In this document: positions 25,476 through 33,368 of the stretch, piece after piece | Position numbering within the stretch: the first letter of the stretch is position 1 | Layout: every line of letters starts with the position of its first letter | Assembly (NCBI RefSeq): GCF_030698175.1 | Contig: NZ_JAUYNT010000021.1 | Location: 87,377-151,376 of the forward strand | Source of the DNA: Pseudomonas sp. | GTDB taxonomy: Bacteria; Pseudomonadota; Gammaproteobacteria; Pseudomonadales; Pseudomonadaceae | Length of the DNA stretch: 64,000 nt | Reading direction: 5' to 3' | Translations under genes and position numbers: made by a program | The notes under the pieces: model-generated | The model's input: the letters and a program-made list of their open reading frames with translations, nothing else | The model's database searches: none | What the model was told of the DNA's origin: nothing

Positions 25476-26138
25476 TCAGCGGACCCGCGCCGTTTCAGCC
25501 CCCAAACTGAGCAAATTGAGCAGGAACTGGCCGAAGTAATTCAGGTCCTGCTCGATGGCCGCCCGCGCCGCTTTGGCGTCGCCGGCCTGCAGGGCTTTGA
25601 GGCAATCGCCGTGGAAGTCATTCAGCCGTAACGACAGATCGGCTTCGGTAAACAGGCGGTTGAAGAAGGGTCCGACTTGCAGCCATAACGACTCGATCAG
25701 CCGTAGCAACACCGGATTGCCGCAAGCGTGGTAAAGCGTCAGGTGGAACTGGCTGTTGTTACTCAGATAGGCCTGCACGTCGCGTTGTTCGAGGGCGGTT
25801 TCCATGCGCTCGATGCAGCCTTGCAAGCGCTCGAGTTCAGCCGGGCTGATGCGCGCGGCGGCCAGTTCCACAGCCAGGCCTTCGAGGTTGATGCGCACCG
25901 GCAGCAACTGCTCGAAGCGCTCACGGGTCATCGCCGGCACCCGCAACGAACGCTGCGGTTCGCCCTCCAGGGCGCCTTCGGCCACCAGGCGCTGCAAGGC
26001 CGCACGCACCGGCATCGGGCTGGTGCCCCAGGTGGCGGCCAGATCGCGGATTTTCAGCCGTTCACCGGGCTGGAAGCGCCCGCTCAACAGACCGGCGCGA
26101 ATGTTTTGGTAGAGCTGTTCTTGCAGGTTATCGGCCAT
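25476..26138 (-). CDS. GntR/FadR-family transcriptional regulator (FCD domain)
   Basis: 220 residues. The N-terminal winged helix (LYQNIRAGLLSGRFQPGERL, IRDLAATWGTSPMPVRAALQ, RLVAEGALEG) is of GntR type; the C-terminal all-helical FCD domain (LLPVRINLEGLAVELAAARI, NSQFHLTLYHACGNPVLLRL, LNDFHGDCLKALQAGDAKAA) contains the His residues that usually bind metal and a small organic acid effector. It lies beside the SDR/aminotransferase cluster. The TGTGATCACA palindromes at 27188 and 27251 are the best candidate operators. Confidence 0.92.
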   Translation of the reverse strand: MADNLQEQLYQNIRAGLLSGRFQPGERLKIRDLAATWGTSPMPVRAALQRLVAEGALEGEPQRSLRVPAMTRERFEQLLPVRINLEGLAVELAAARISPAELERLQGCIERMETALEQRDVQAYLSNNSQFHLTLYHACGNPVLLRLIESLWLQVGPFFNRLFTEADLSLRLNDFHGDCLKALQAGDAKAARAAIEQDLNYFGQFLLNLLSLGAETARVR

Positions 26139-26240
26139 GGCTTAGCAATCCCCAAATGGCGGAGCGGGCAGTTGGGCGAGGGTCAACGAGCAGTTGTGCA
26201 TGGGATTTCTCCGGGTGACGAGCGAATATTTGAGCGAGTC

Positions 26241-26398
26241 GTAGGTTGGGTTAGGCGCGTATCGGCAAGCCGCGATGCCGCAGGTTTCGGAGCGCCGTAA
26301 CCCAACTGGGTTGTAGCTGTTGCCGGCGTTGCGTTGGGTTACGCAGCGCTCGAATAATGGGTTGGTTTGCAGTTGTTTGCAGCCGCTGCCCAACCTAC
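26241..26398. repeat. GTAGGTTGGGTT palindromic element overlapping an SDR stop codon
   Basis: The element is bounded by GTAGGTTGGGTTAGGCGCG at 26241 and CCCAACCTAC ending at 26398, with internal CGCCGTAACCCAAC and GCGTTGGGTTACGCAGCGCT. The minus-strand SDR stop (TAG, 26397-26395) lies inside the right end, so the repeat supplies the stop codon. Confidence 0.75.
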
Positions 26399-27174
26399 GG
26401 AGCCTTATTCTCAATTAAACAATTACCGCCATCGACGATCAGAACCTCGCCGGTAATGTAACTGGCTTCCGGCGAGGCCAGAAACGCCACCGCCGCCGCG
26501 ACTTCTTCCGGCCGTCCGGCGCGGCCAATCGGGGTGTAGGTGCCGGCATGCCGCTCTTCTGCGGTGGAGGAGCCGGTGGCGATCCAGCCCGGCGCCACGC
26601 TGTTGACGGTGATGCCCTGTTTGCCGACTTCCAGGGCCAGGCTCATGTTCAGTCCCAGCAGCGCCGCCTTGGCCGCGCTGTAGGCCGACTCGCCGGGGTT
26701 ACTGCCACGGGTGCCGGTGGTCGAGCTGATATGCACGATGCGCCCGTAGCCACGGGCTTTCATCCCCGGCAACAGGGCGCGGGTGAGCAGAAAGGCGCTG
26801 GTCAGGTTGCGCGCCAGCGACAGGTTCCAGGTGGCCAGATCCATGTCCGCCACCTCGGCAAACGGCTCTGGGCTGCCCTGCATGGCCATGCCGGCGTTAT
26901 TCACCAGAATGTCGATATGGCCAAACTGCGCCAAGGCCCAGGCGGCCAACTCGGCCACCTGCGCTTCGTCGGTCAAATCCGCCGGCATGGCGCGGGCGTC
27001 TATACCTTCAGCTTGCAACTCGGCGGCGCGCTGGTGAATCCGCGCGCTGCTGGCGGTGAGCAATACGCGCACGCCTTCGCGGCCCAGCCGGCGGGCGATG
27101 GCCAGACCGATGCCACTGTCACTGCCGGCGCCACTGACCAGCGCGACCTGATCCTGCCAGATTGAAGTTGTCAT
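26395..27174 (-). CDS. Short-chain dehydrogenase/reductase (operon A)
   Basis: 259 residues from the ATG at 27174 (GGAG 7 bp upstream); an ATG two codons earlier lies too close to the ribosome site. Classical SDR: cofactor motif VSGAGSDSGIGLAIAR, NNAG, catalytic Ser in VHISSTTG and YSAAK. NAD(P)-dependent oxidation or reduction of an unknown hydroxy/keto compound is expected. It diverges from the aminotransferase and shares its operator region. The stop codon comes from the adjacent palindromic element. Confidence 0.93.
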   Translation of the reverse strand: MTTSIWQDQVALVSGAGSDSGIGLAIARRLGREGVRVLLTASSARIHQRAAELQAEGIDARAMPADLTDEAQVAELAAWALAQFGHIDILVNNAGMAMQGSPEPFAEVADMDLATWNLSLARNLTSAFLLTRALLPGMKARGYGRIVHISSTTGTRGSNPGESAYSAAKAALLGLNMSLALEVGKQGITVNSVAPGWIATGSSTAEERHAGTYTPIGRAGRPEEVAAAVAFLASPEASYITGEVLIVDGGNCLIENKAP

Positions 27175-27187
27175 ACTCATGCTCCAA

Positions 27188-27197
27188 TGTGATCACA
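27188..27197. promoter_or_regulatory. Operator 1, TGTGATCACA
   Basis: Perfect 10-bp palindrome 14-23 bp upstream of the SDR ATG, in CAATGTGATCACAAAG context. Its centre is 63 bp (about six helical turns) from operator 2. Probable site for the GntR-family regulator encoded at 25476. Confidence 0.75.
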
Positions 27198-27240
27198 AAG
27201 TTAGGCGCATCTTAGCAAAAAACCGCTAATCCGCCAGCTA

Positions 27241-27269
27241 TTGACAGTTATGTGATCACAAATAAGAAT
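27241..27269 (+). promoter_or_regulatory. Promoter of the aminotransferase operon with embedded operator 2
   Basis: TTGACA (27241-27246), 17 bp, AAGAAT (27264-27269), a good sigma-70 -35 and fair -10. The perfect palindrome TGTGATCACA (27251-27260) lies in the spacer, where a bound repressor would block RNA polymerase. Confidence 0.7.
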
Positions 27270-27297
27270 GTGCACAAATTCGAACGAGGCGTTCAAC

Positions 27298-28689
27298 ATG
27301 ACATCCAGTGGTATCAGCCCAGCCGCCGTAGCAACCTTCAGCGCCCGCGAGCGGCAGCGTTTTGTGGCGCAAAACCCCAAGTCGGTAGCCCTGGCTGAGC
27401 GGGCCCGGCACTCGCTGTTCGGTGGCGTGCCGATGCACTGGATGGCCGACTGGTCGACGCCCTCGCCGCTGTTTGTCGAACGGGCCAAGGGCGCACGTTT
27501 CTATGATGTCGATGGCCACGAGTACATCGACTTTTGCCTCGGCGACACCGGCAGCATGTTCGGCCACTCGCCGGACCCAATTGCCCAAGCCATCAGCGAA
27601 CAAGCCCATAACGGCCTGACCACCATGCTGCCCGGCGAAGACGCAGTGGTGGCCGGCGAACTGCTGGCCGCCCGCTTCGGCCTGCCCTATTGGCAGGTGA
27701 CCGCCACCGCCACCGACTCCAACCGCTATGTGTTGCGCTGGGCCCGTGGCATCACCGAGCGCAAGGTGCTGCTGGTATTCGACGGCTGCTACCACGGCAC
27801 CGTCGATGACGTGATGGTGCGCTGCCACGACGGCCAGACCCAGCCGCGTTCCGGGCTGATCGGCCAGGCTTATGATTTGACCCAGTACAGCCGCTCAATC
27901 CCGTTCAACGACGTGGCCGCACTGGAAGCGGCGCTGGCCCAGGGCGACGTGGCGGCGCTGATGTGCGAACCGGCGATGACCAATATCGGCATGGTCATGC
28001 CCGAGCCCGGCTTTATGCAGCAATGCCGCGAGCTGACCCAGAAATACGGCAGCCTGCTGATCATCGACGAGACCCACACCATCTCCACCGGCATGGGCGG
28101 TTGCACCAAACTGTGGAACCTTGAGCCGGACTTCTTCGTGGTCGGCAAGCCGATTGCCGGTGGAGTGCCGTGCGGCATCTTCGGTTGCAGCGCGGCGATG
28201 GCCGAGGCCATGCAAGCCGCGCGCAAACGCGCCAGTGCCGGTAATCACGGCCACGGCCACAGCGGCATGGGCACCACCCTGTCGGCCAACGCCCTGGCCA
28301 TGCACTGCATGCGTGCCAACCTTGAGCAGGTAATGACGCCCGCCGCCTACGCGCATATGTTGCCGCTGGCCAAGCGCCTGGCCGATGGTTTTCGTGGCTT
28401 GATCGGCAAGTACGAGCTTAAGTGGTCGGTGACCGAACTGGGCGCGCGCAGCGAGTTTCAGTTCTGCCCGCAACCACCGAAGACCGGCGCCCAGGCCGAA
28501 GCGGCCTTCCACGACGAGCTGCAGATGGCCCTGCACCTGTACCTGATCAATCGCGGCATTTTGATCACGCCGTTCCACAACATGACCCTGTGCTGCCCAA
28601 GCACCTCGGCGGCGGATGTCGACCAGCTGATCGCTACCTTGGATACCGCGCTCGAAGAGCTGCTGGCCATCCCCGGCGCGCGGGAATAA
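27298..28689 (+). CDS. Class III PLP-dependent aminotransferase (GSA-aminotransferase-like)
   Basis: 463 residues from the ATG at 27298 with GAGG 8 bp upstream. Fold type I class III features: FYDVDGHEYIDFCLGDTGSM near the N-terminus, GCYHGTVDD, IIDETHTI (Asp contacting the PLP nitrogen) and VVGKPIAGGVPCG (Lys forming the Schiff base). It resembles glutamate-1-semialdehyde aminomutase-like enzymes, but the catabolic neighbours argue for an amine or amino-acid transaminase. A His/Gly-rich NHGHGHSGMG loop is notable. First gene of an operon with a glutamine-synthetase-like ligase and an SDR. Confidence 0.92.
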   Translation: MTSSGISPAAVATFSARERQRFVAQNPKSVALAERARHSLFGGVPMHWMADWSTPSPLFVERAKGARFYDVDGHEYIDFCLGDTGSMFGHSPDPIAQAISEQAHNGLTTMLPGEDAVVAGELLAARFGLPYWQVTATATDSNRYVLRWARGITERKVLLVFDGCYHGTVDDVMVRCHDGQTQPRSGLIGQAYDLTQYSRSIPFNDVAALEAALAQGDVAALMCEPAMTNIGMVMPEPGFMQQCRELTQKYGSLLIIDETHTISTGMGGCTKLWNLEPDFFVVGKPIAGGVPCGIFGCSAAMAEAMQAARKRASAGNHGHGHSGMGTTLSANALAMHCMRANLEQVMTPAAYAHMLPLAKRLADGFRGLIGKYELKWSVTELGARSEFQFCPQPPKTGAQAEAAFHDELQMALHLYLINRGILITPFHNMTLCCPSTSAADVDQLIATLDTALEELLAIPGARE

Positions 28690-28717
28690 CACCCGACCGG
28701 CAACGAACGACGAGACC

Positions 28718-28811
28718 GTAGGATGGGTTGAGCGCAGCGATACCCATACTGTAACTATCACCAATATGCAGAATCGATGGGTTACGCCGCTGCGCGGCTA
28801 ACCCATCCTAC
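28718..28811. repeat. GTAGGATGGGTT palindromic element between aminotransferase and ligase
   Basis: GTAGGATGGGTTGAGCGCAG at 28718 and its complement ending AACCCATCCTAC at 28811, with internal GATACCCAT and ATGGGTTACGC half-arms. It ends 13 bp before the ligase ATG, just before the ribosome site. Confidence 0.85.
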
Positions 28812-28824
28812 CCAGGACACCAGC

Positions 28825-30192
28825 ATGCAATTTGCCCAGATCCAAGAAGCCCGCGACTTCCTTGAGCAGCACCCGGACGTACGCCTGATTGAACTGTTTT
28901 TGATCGACGCCAATGGCGTGCCACGCGGCAAGTTGCTGCACCGCGCCGAACTGCTGGCCATCTATGAGAGCGGCCGGCCGCTGCCCAGCTCGATTCTGGC
29001 GCTGACTATCCAGGGTGAAGACGTCGAAGCCACCGGGCTGGTCTGGGACGTGGCGGATGCCGACTGCTGGACCTATCCGCTACCCGGCAGCCTGACGCTG
29101 CAACCCTGGCGCGCCCAGCCGACCGGCCAGCTGCAGGTGAGCATGCACCCGACTCAGGGCCTGCCCGCCAGCCCGGCCGACCCACGCCATGCGCTGATCC
29201 GCGTGATCGACCGCTTGAAGGCCGACGGCTATAACCCGGTGATGGCGGTGGAGTTGGAGTTCTACCTGCTCGATCAGCAGCGCGATGCCAACGGCCGCCC
29301 GCAACCGGCGCGGCAAGCCAACGGCGTGCGCCCGCAAGCACCGCAGGTGTATGGCGTGGCCGAACTGGAGCAGGTCGAGGCATTCCTCAATGACCTGTAT
29401 GCCGCCTGCGAAGTGCAGGGTTTGCCGGTGCGCACGGCGATTTCCGAGTACGCCCCCGGTCAGCTGGAGCTGACCCTGGAGCATCGTTTCGACGCGCTAC
29501 AGGCGATCGATGAAGGTGTGCGTTACAAGCGTCTGGTCAAGGGCGTGGCCCACCAGCACGGGCTGCAGGCCTGCTTTATGGCCAAGCCGTTTGGCGATCA
29601 GGCCGGCAGCGGCATGCATATGCACGTCAGCCTGGCCGACGCGCAGGGCAATAATCTGTATGCCAGCGAAGACCCGCACGGTACGCCGCTGCTCAAGCAC
29701 TCCATCGGCGGCATGATGAGCACCTTGCTGGATTCCCTGGCAATCTTCTGCCCGAATGCCAACTCCTTCCGGCGTTTTCAGGCCAACAGCTATGCGCCGC
29801 TGGCCAAGAGTTGGGGGGTGAATAACCGCACAGTATCGTTCCGCGTACCCGGCGGTCCGGCCAACAGCCGGCACATCGAGCACCGCATCTGCGGCGCGGA
29901 CGCCAACCCCTATCTGGCGGCGGCGGCGATCCTGGCCGGCATCCATCAGGGCATTCGCCAGCAGATCGATCCGGGCCCGGCCATCACCGGAAACGGCTAC
30001 GCCCAAGCCAAGGAGTTTTTACCCACCGACTGGCTCACCGCCCTGCGTGCGCTGGAGCAATCGGACTGGGCCAAAGAGCAGTTCAGCGCGGAGTTTCTCA
30101 AGGTGTTTTTGGCGATCAAACACGCCGAATACCGCGAGTTTATGGGCGAGGTCGGCGAGCAGGACTGGCGCTGGTATTTGACCCACGCCTGA
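28825..30192 (+). CDS. Glutamine-synthetase-family ligase (gamma-glutamyl-amine synthetase-like)
   Basis: 455 residues from the ATG at 28825, AGGA upstream. The N-terminal beta-grasp domain (LIELFLIDANGVPRGK) and catalytic barrel are typical: MAVELEFYLL (metal Glu), AISEYAPGQLELTL, GSGMHMHVSL, NSFRRFQANSYAPLAKSWG and HRICGADANPYLA. Such proteins (PuuA/GlnA-like) join glutamate to polyamines, ethanolamine or aromatic amines with ATP, opening gamma-glutamylation catabolic routes. The substrate here is unknown. Flanked on both sides by GTAGGATGGGTT elements. Confidence 0.92.
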   Translation: MQFAQIQEARDFLEQHPDVRLIELFLIDANGVPRGKLLHRAELLAIYESGRPLPSSILALTIQGEDVEATGLVWDVADADCWTYPLPGSLTLQPWRAQPTGQLQVSMHPTQGLPASPADPRHALIRVIDRLKADGYNPVMAVELEFYLLDQQRDANGRPQPARQANGVRPQAPQVYGVAELEQVEAFLNDLYAACEVQGLPVRTAISEYAPGQLELTLEHRFDALQAIDEGVRYKRLVKGVAHQHGLQACFMAKPFGDQAGSGMHMHVSLADAQGNNLYASEDPHGTPLLKHSIGGMMSTLLDSLAIFCPNANSFRRFQANSYAPLAKSWGVNNRTVSFRVPGGPANSRHIEHRICGADANPYLAAAAILAGIHQGIRQQIDPGPAITGNGYAQAKEFLPTDWLTALRALEQSDWAKEQFSAEFLKVFLAIKHAEYREFMGEVGEQDWRWYLTHA

Positions 30193-30201
30193 CCGCGAAC
30201 C

Positions 30202-30275
30202 GTAGGATGGGTTGAGACGCGTAGCGCCGATACCCATCGGTGGTGATGGGTATCGCTGCGCTCAACCCATCCTAC
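30202..30275. repeat. GTAGGATGGGTT palindromic element between ligase and SDR
   Basis: GTAGGATGGGTTGAGACGCG at 30202 and GCGCTCAACCCATCCTAC ending at 30275, with ATACCCATCGGTGGTGATGG in the centre: a large self-complementary hairpin 10 bp after the ligase stop. Confidence 0.85.
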
Positions 30276-30303
30276 GTCCGCCCCCTTTATCGGAGTTCCT
30301 GTA

Positions 30304-31062
30304 ATGACCCAACCCGTAGTGCTAATTACCGGTGCCGCCGGTGGCCTCGGCAGCGCCCTGGCCCGGCGTTTTGTCGATGGTGGCTGGCGCGTGGCCGCCA
30401 GTGATATCAACAGCGACGGCCTGCATGCGTTGGCCAATAGCCTGCCGCTGGCCGCCTGCGAGACCATCGACCTGCGCCGCCCGATCAACTGCACAGAGCT
30501 GCTCAGCCGGGTGCTGGCCAGCACCGGCCGCCTGGATGCACTGGTGAATGCCGCCGGAGTATGGCGCGAAGGGCCGGTGGAATCCTGCAGCGAGGCCGAA
30601 TTCGACCTGGTGATGGACGTCAATCTCAAGGCCGCGTTCTTTATGTGCGCCGCCGCCATCCCGGCGCTGCGTGACAGCCGTGGTGGCATCGTCAATATCG
30701 CCAGCGACGCCGGCCATCAGGGCAATCGCAACGCCGCCCTGTACTGCGCCAGCAAGGGCGCGCTGACCCTGCTGAGTAAAACCCTGGCGCTGGATCTGGC
30801 CCCGGACGGCGTGCGGGTCAACTGCGTGTCCCCCGGTGATATCGCCACGCCGATGCTGGATTTTCAGGCCGAGCAGTATGGCAATGGCGACCCGCAAGCC
30901 TACAAACGCGAGCTGCTGGCGCTCTACCCTCAGGGCCGTAACGCGCGGTTCATCCGCCCGGACGAAGTTGCCGAGCTGGTCTGGTTTCTCTGCCAGCCCT
31001 ATGCCGAAGCCATCAGCGGCGCCAATCTGGCCATCGACTTCGGCCTCTCGGCGGGTAAATAA
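30304..31062 (+). CDS. Short-chain dehydrogenase/reductase (operon B)
   Basis: 252 residues; GGAG about 9 bp upstream. SDR motifs: LITGAAGGLGSALAR, DINSD (acidic residue after strand 2, suggesting NAD preference), NAAG, catalytic Ser in NIASDAG and YCASK. Third gene of the aminotransferase operon. I infer it oxidises or reduces an intermediate released by the transaminase or ligase; substrate unknown. The gap to the thioesterase gene (31063-31322) holds no gene. Confidence 0.93.
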   Translation: MTQPVVLITGAAGGLGSALARRFVDGGWRVAASDINSDGLHALANSLPLAACETIDLRRPINCTELLSRVLASTGRLDALVNAAGVWREGPVESCSEAEFDLVMDVNLKAAFFMCAAAIPALRDSRGGIVNIASDAGHQGNRNAALYCASKGALTLLSKTLALDLAPDGVRVNCVSPGDIATPMLDFQAEQYGNGDPQAYKRELLALYPQGRNARFIRPDEVAELVWFLCQPYAEAISGANLAIDFGLSAGK

Positions 31063-31322
31063 GCCCGGCCGCCGCTTGCACCAAAGAGGGCACGACCATG
31101 CAGCACTGCGCGATGGTCGTGCAGCAAAAACCCACAACCACGCAAAAAACCCGCCGGCTGCGGCCCTTGACCGCACTCGGACGGGCCGCGTCAGTGCGCT
31201 AAAACACGGCACTCGGCAGATTTGTGCAGCCGTACAGGGCAGGCTGGCGTTATCCTTGCACGCCTGCGCACTGCATTCTTCGCCCAGCGAAGATCCCCCG
31301 CCCAACTGAAGAGCCTGTTGTT

Positions 31323-31826
31323 ATGGATTCCGCGAACGCCCAGCTGTCGATGACGGTGTTAATGACCCCAACCATGGCCAACTTTTCCGGCAAGGTACAC
31401 GGCGGCACCCTGCTCAAGTACATCGATGAAGTTGCCTACGCCTGCGCCAGCCGCTATGCCGGCTGCTACGCCGTGACCCTGTCGGTCGACCAGGTGACCT
31501 TTCGCCAACCGATCAATGTCGGCGAACTGGTGACCTTTCTCGCCAAGGTCAACTACACCGGCCGCACCTCCATGGAGATCGGCATCAAGGTGATTACCGA
31601 AAACATTCGCGAACGCTCGGTGCGCCACACCAATAGCTGCTTCGTGACCATGGTGGCAGTGGGCGACGATGGCAAGCCGATCCCGGTGCAGCCACTGGAA
31701 TTGACCAGCGCCGACGACAAACGGCGCTTTCTGCATGCCCAGCAACGCCGGCAGATCCGTCAGGAGCTGGAGCTACGCTACAAAGCCCTGCACGACGAAA
31801 TCTACGCACCGCCCGCCACCCTCTAA
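31323..31826 (+). CDS. Acyl-CoA thioesterase (YciA-like hotdog)
   Basis: 167 residues from the ATG at 31323; GAAGAG upstream. The hotdog signature is clear: MTVLMTPTMANFSGKVHGGT with catalytic-type Asn/His-Gly-Gly, LLKYIDEVAYACASRYAG, VTLSVDQVTFRQPINVGELV and NYTGRTSMEIGIKVITENIR, with a charged C-terminal helix. The family hydrolyses acyl-CoA to free acid and CoA in the cytoplasm. Monocistronic. Confidence 0.93.
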   Translation: MDSANAQLSMTVLMTPTMANFSGKVHGGTLLKYIDEVAYACASRYAGCYAVTLSVDQVTFRQPINVGELVTFLAKVNYTGRTSMEIGIKVITENIRERSVRHTNSCFVTMVAVGDDGKPIPVQPLELTSADDKRRFLHAQQRRQIRQELELRYKALHDEIYAPPATL

Positions 31827-31889
31827 GCGGCTACTGCGGCCAGCCGCGGTTCTATCGGGTAAGCTCAGTCCATAGCCCGAGGAACCGCC

Positions 31890-32420
31890 ATGCTGGATCT
31901 AACCGACCTATCGATTTTGCTGCTGTTTGCCGCCTGCGCCGCTTGGTTGTGGCGCGGCCACGGCATACGTGAGCGCGCCCTGGCGCTGGTGCGCCGGCAT
32001 TGCGAGAAAGTCGAGGTGATTCTGCTGGACGACAATGTCGCCCTGCAGCGCTTGCGGTTCCTGCGTGACGGCCGTGGCCAGCGACGTTTGGCGCGGGTGT
32101 ACGGCTTTGAGTTCACCGTCACCGGCGAGCAACGCCACATCGGCAGCATCAGCATGTTTGGTCAGCACCTGGGGCAGATCGAACTGGCTGCCCACCCCTT
32201 CAGGGTCAAGGCTGATAGCGATGCGCTGGTGGCCGAGTCATTCAGCGCCAAGGCCGATAGCGATGCGCCGGTCGCCGAACTGTTCAGCCCGCAAACAGCC
32301 ACTGACGCGTCACAGGCCGAGCCGTTACGCGACAAAGCGGCCAGTGCTGCCGCAGGGGCGAAAATCATTCAGCTCAGCGACTGGCGTCAACGCCATTCAG
32401 GCTCCGACAAGCTGCACTAA
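31890..32420 (+). CDS. DUF3301 protein with internal tandem duplication
   Basis: 176 residues. An N-terminal membrane helix (LSILLLFAACAAWLWRGHGI) is followed by the DUF3301 core (ALVRRHCEKVEVILLDDNVA, GQRRLARVYGFEFTVTGEQR) and the terminal IIQLSDWRQRH. Between core and tail is an extra stretch with a 42-bp tandem duplication (KADSDALVAESFSA then KADSDAPVAELFSP, about 108-135) that makes the protein longer than I expect for this family. Function unknown. Confidence 0.85.
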   Translation: MLDLTDLSILLLFAACAAWLWRGHGIRERALALVRRHCEKVEVILLDDNVALQRLRFLRDGRGQRRLARVYGFEFTVTGEQRHIGSISMFGQHLGQIELAAHPFRVKADSDALVAESFSAKADSDAPVAELFSPQTATDASQAEPLRDKAASAAAGAKIIQLSDWRQRHSGSDKLH

Positions 32421-32450
32421 GCCGCGCCCAACGACGGCTTGACTGCCCGC

Positions 32451-33227
32451 TCAGAGCAAACCCAACGCCCGCAGGCTGGCCTTGCCTAACTCAATGCGCT
32501 TACCGCTGGTGTCGGGTTGCGGCATGTCGATATTCAGGGCGAAGCTGTACAGCTTGCCATCCTGTTCAAGCCAGCCCACCCACCAGCCAATATCTGGCTC
32601 GTAGCTGTCGGCCCAGCCGGTCTTGCCGTACAGGGTCCAACCAGCGCCTTGCTCCAGCCGGGCAATCTCGCGCACTTGCGCCTGCGCGGCGGCGGCCAGC
32701 GGCAATTGACCTTGGGCCAAGCGGGCGAGGAAACGGGTCTGCTCCACGGCGCTGATTTGCAGCGGCCCGACCAACCAGAAATTATCCACCTGGCTGCCGA
32801 TCTCGGCATTGCCATAGTCCAGTTGGCGTACCTTGGCGTCCATCTGCGGCAAGCCGATGCGCCGCGCCAGCTCTTGGTAAACCGGCACATTGGAGACTTT
32901 AATCGCCTCGCGCAGGCCCATGTCGCGCTCCCAGGCCTTGTACGGCTGCGGCTTGCCGCCATAGGGCAACAGCTGCTCGACATCCTTGACGGCACCCACC
33001 TCCAAGCCAATCAGACTGTTCGCCAACTTGAAGGTCGAGGCGGGAATAAAGCGGGTTTCGGCCCGCGCCTGAGCGTGGCCACGCAGGCTGCCGTCCTGCA
33101 CATCCAACAGCACAAAGGTGCCGCGCACCCCGGCGGCCTGAAACAACTCGGCGATTTTCGGCTGCTCCTGCCAGGCCCATACCGGGCTCGCCAGCAACAG
33201 CGTCAGCAGTGCAAAAAGACTTCTCAT
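32451..33227 (-). CDS. Class D (OXA-type) beta-lactamase
   Basis: 258 residues with signal peptide (LFALLTLLLASPVWA). All class D motifs are present: STFK (64-67, Ser64 nucleophile and Lys67 likely carboxylated), SNV (112-114), YGN (138-140) and KTG (202-204), plus the WWVGW stretch (215-219). Periplasmic serine beta-lactamase. There is no integron, IS or plasmid context; neighbours are housekeeping-like genes, so it looks intrinsic, like the chromosomal OXA-50 type of P. aeruginosa. Spectrum cannot be read from sequence. Confidence 0.94.
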   Translation of the reverse strand: MRSLFALLTLLLASPVWAWQEQPKIAELFQAAGVRGTFVLLDVQDGSLRGHAQARAETRFIPASTFKLANSLIGLEVGAVKDVEQLLPYGGKPQPYKAWERDMGLREAIKVSNVPVYQELARRIGLPQMDAKVRQLDYGNAEIGSQVDNFWLVGPLQISAVEQTRFLARLAQGQLPLAAAAQAQVREIARLEQGAGWTLYGKTGWADSYEPDIGWWVGWLEQDGKLYSFALNIDMPQPDTSGKRIELGKASLRALGLL

Positions 33228-33368
33228 ATGCGGCGTTCCCCTTGGTTAAGCCTGGAAAACGCTCAACCTTACGCGAAACGCCGCAGGCCTTGTGGCGCGC
33301 GGTGTAAACAAAGTTGTCGATTAGATGTTCACAGCGTAACCCACAAGATTGCACCAGCACGCGAGTAA

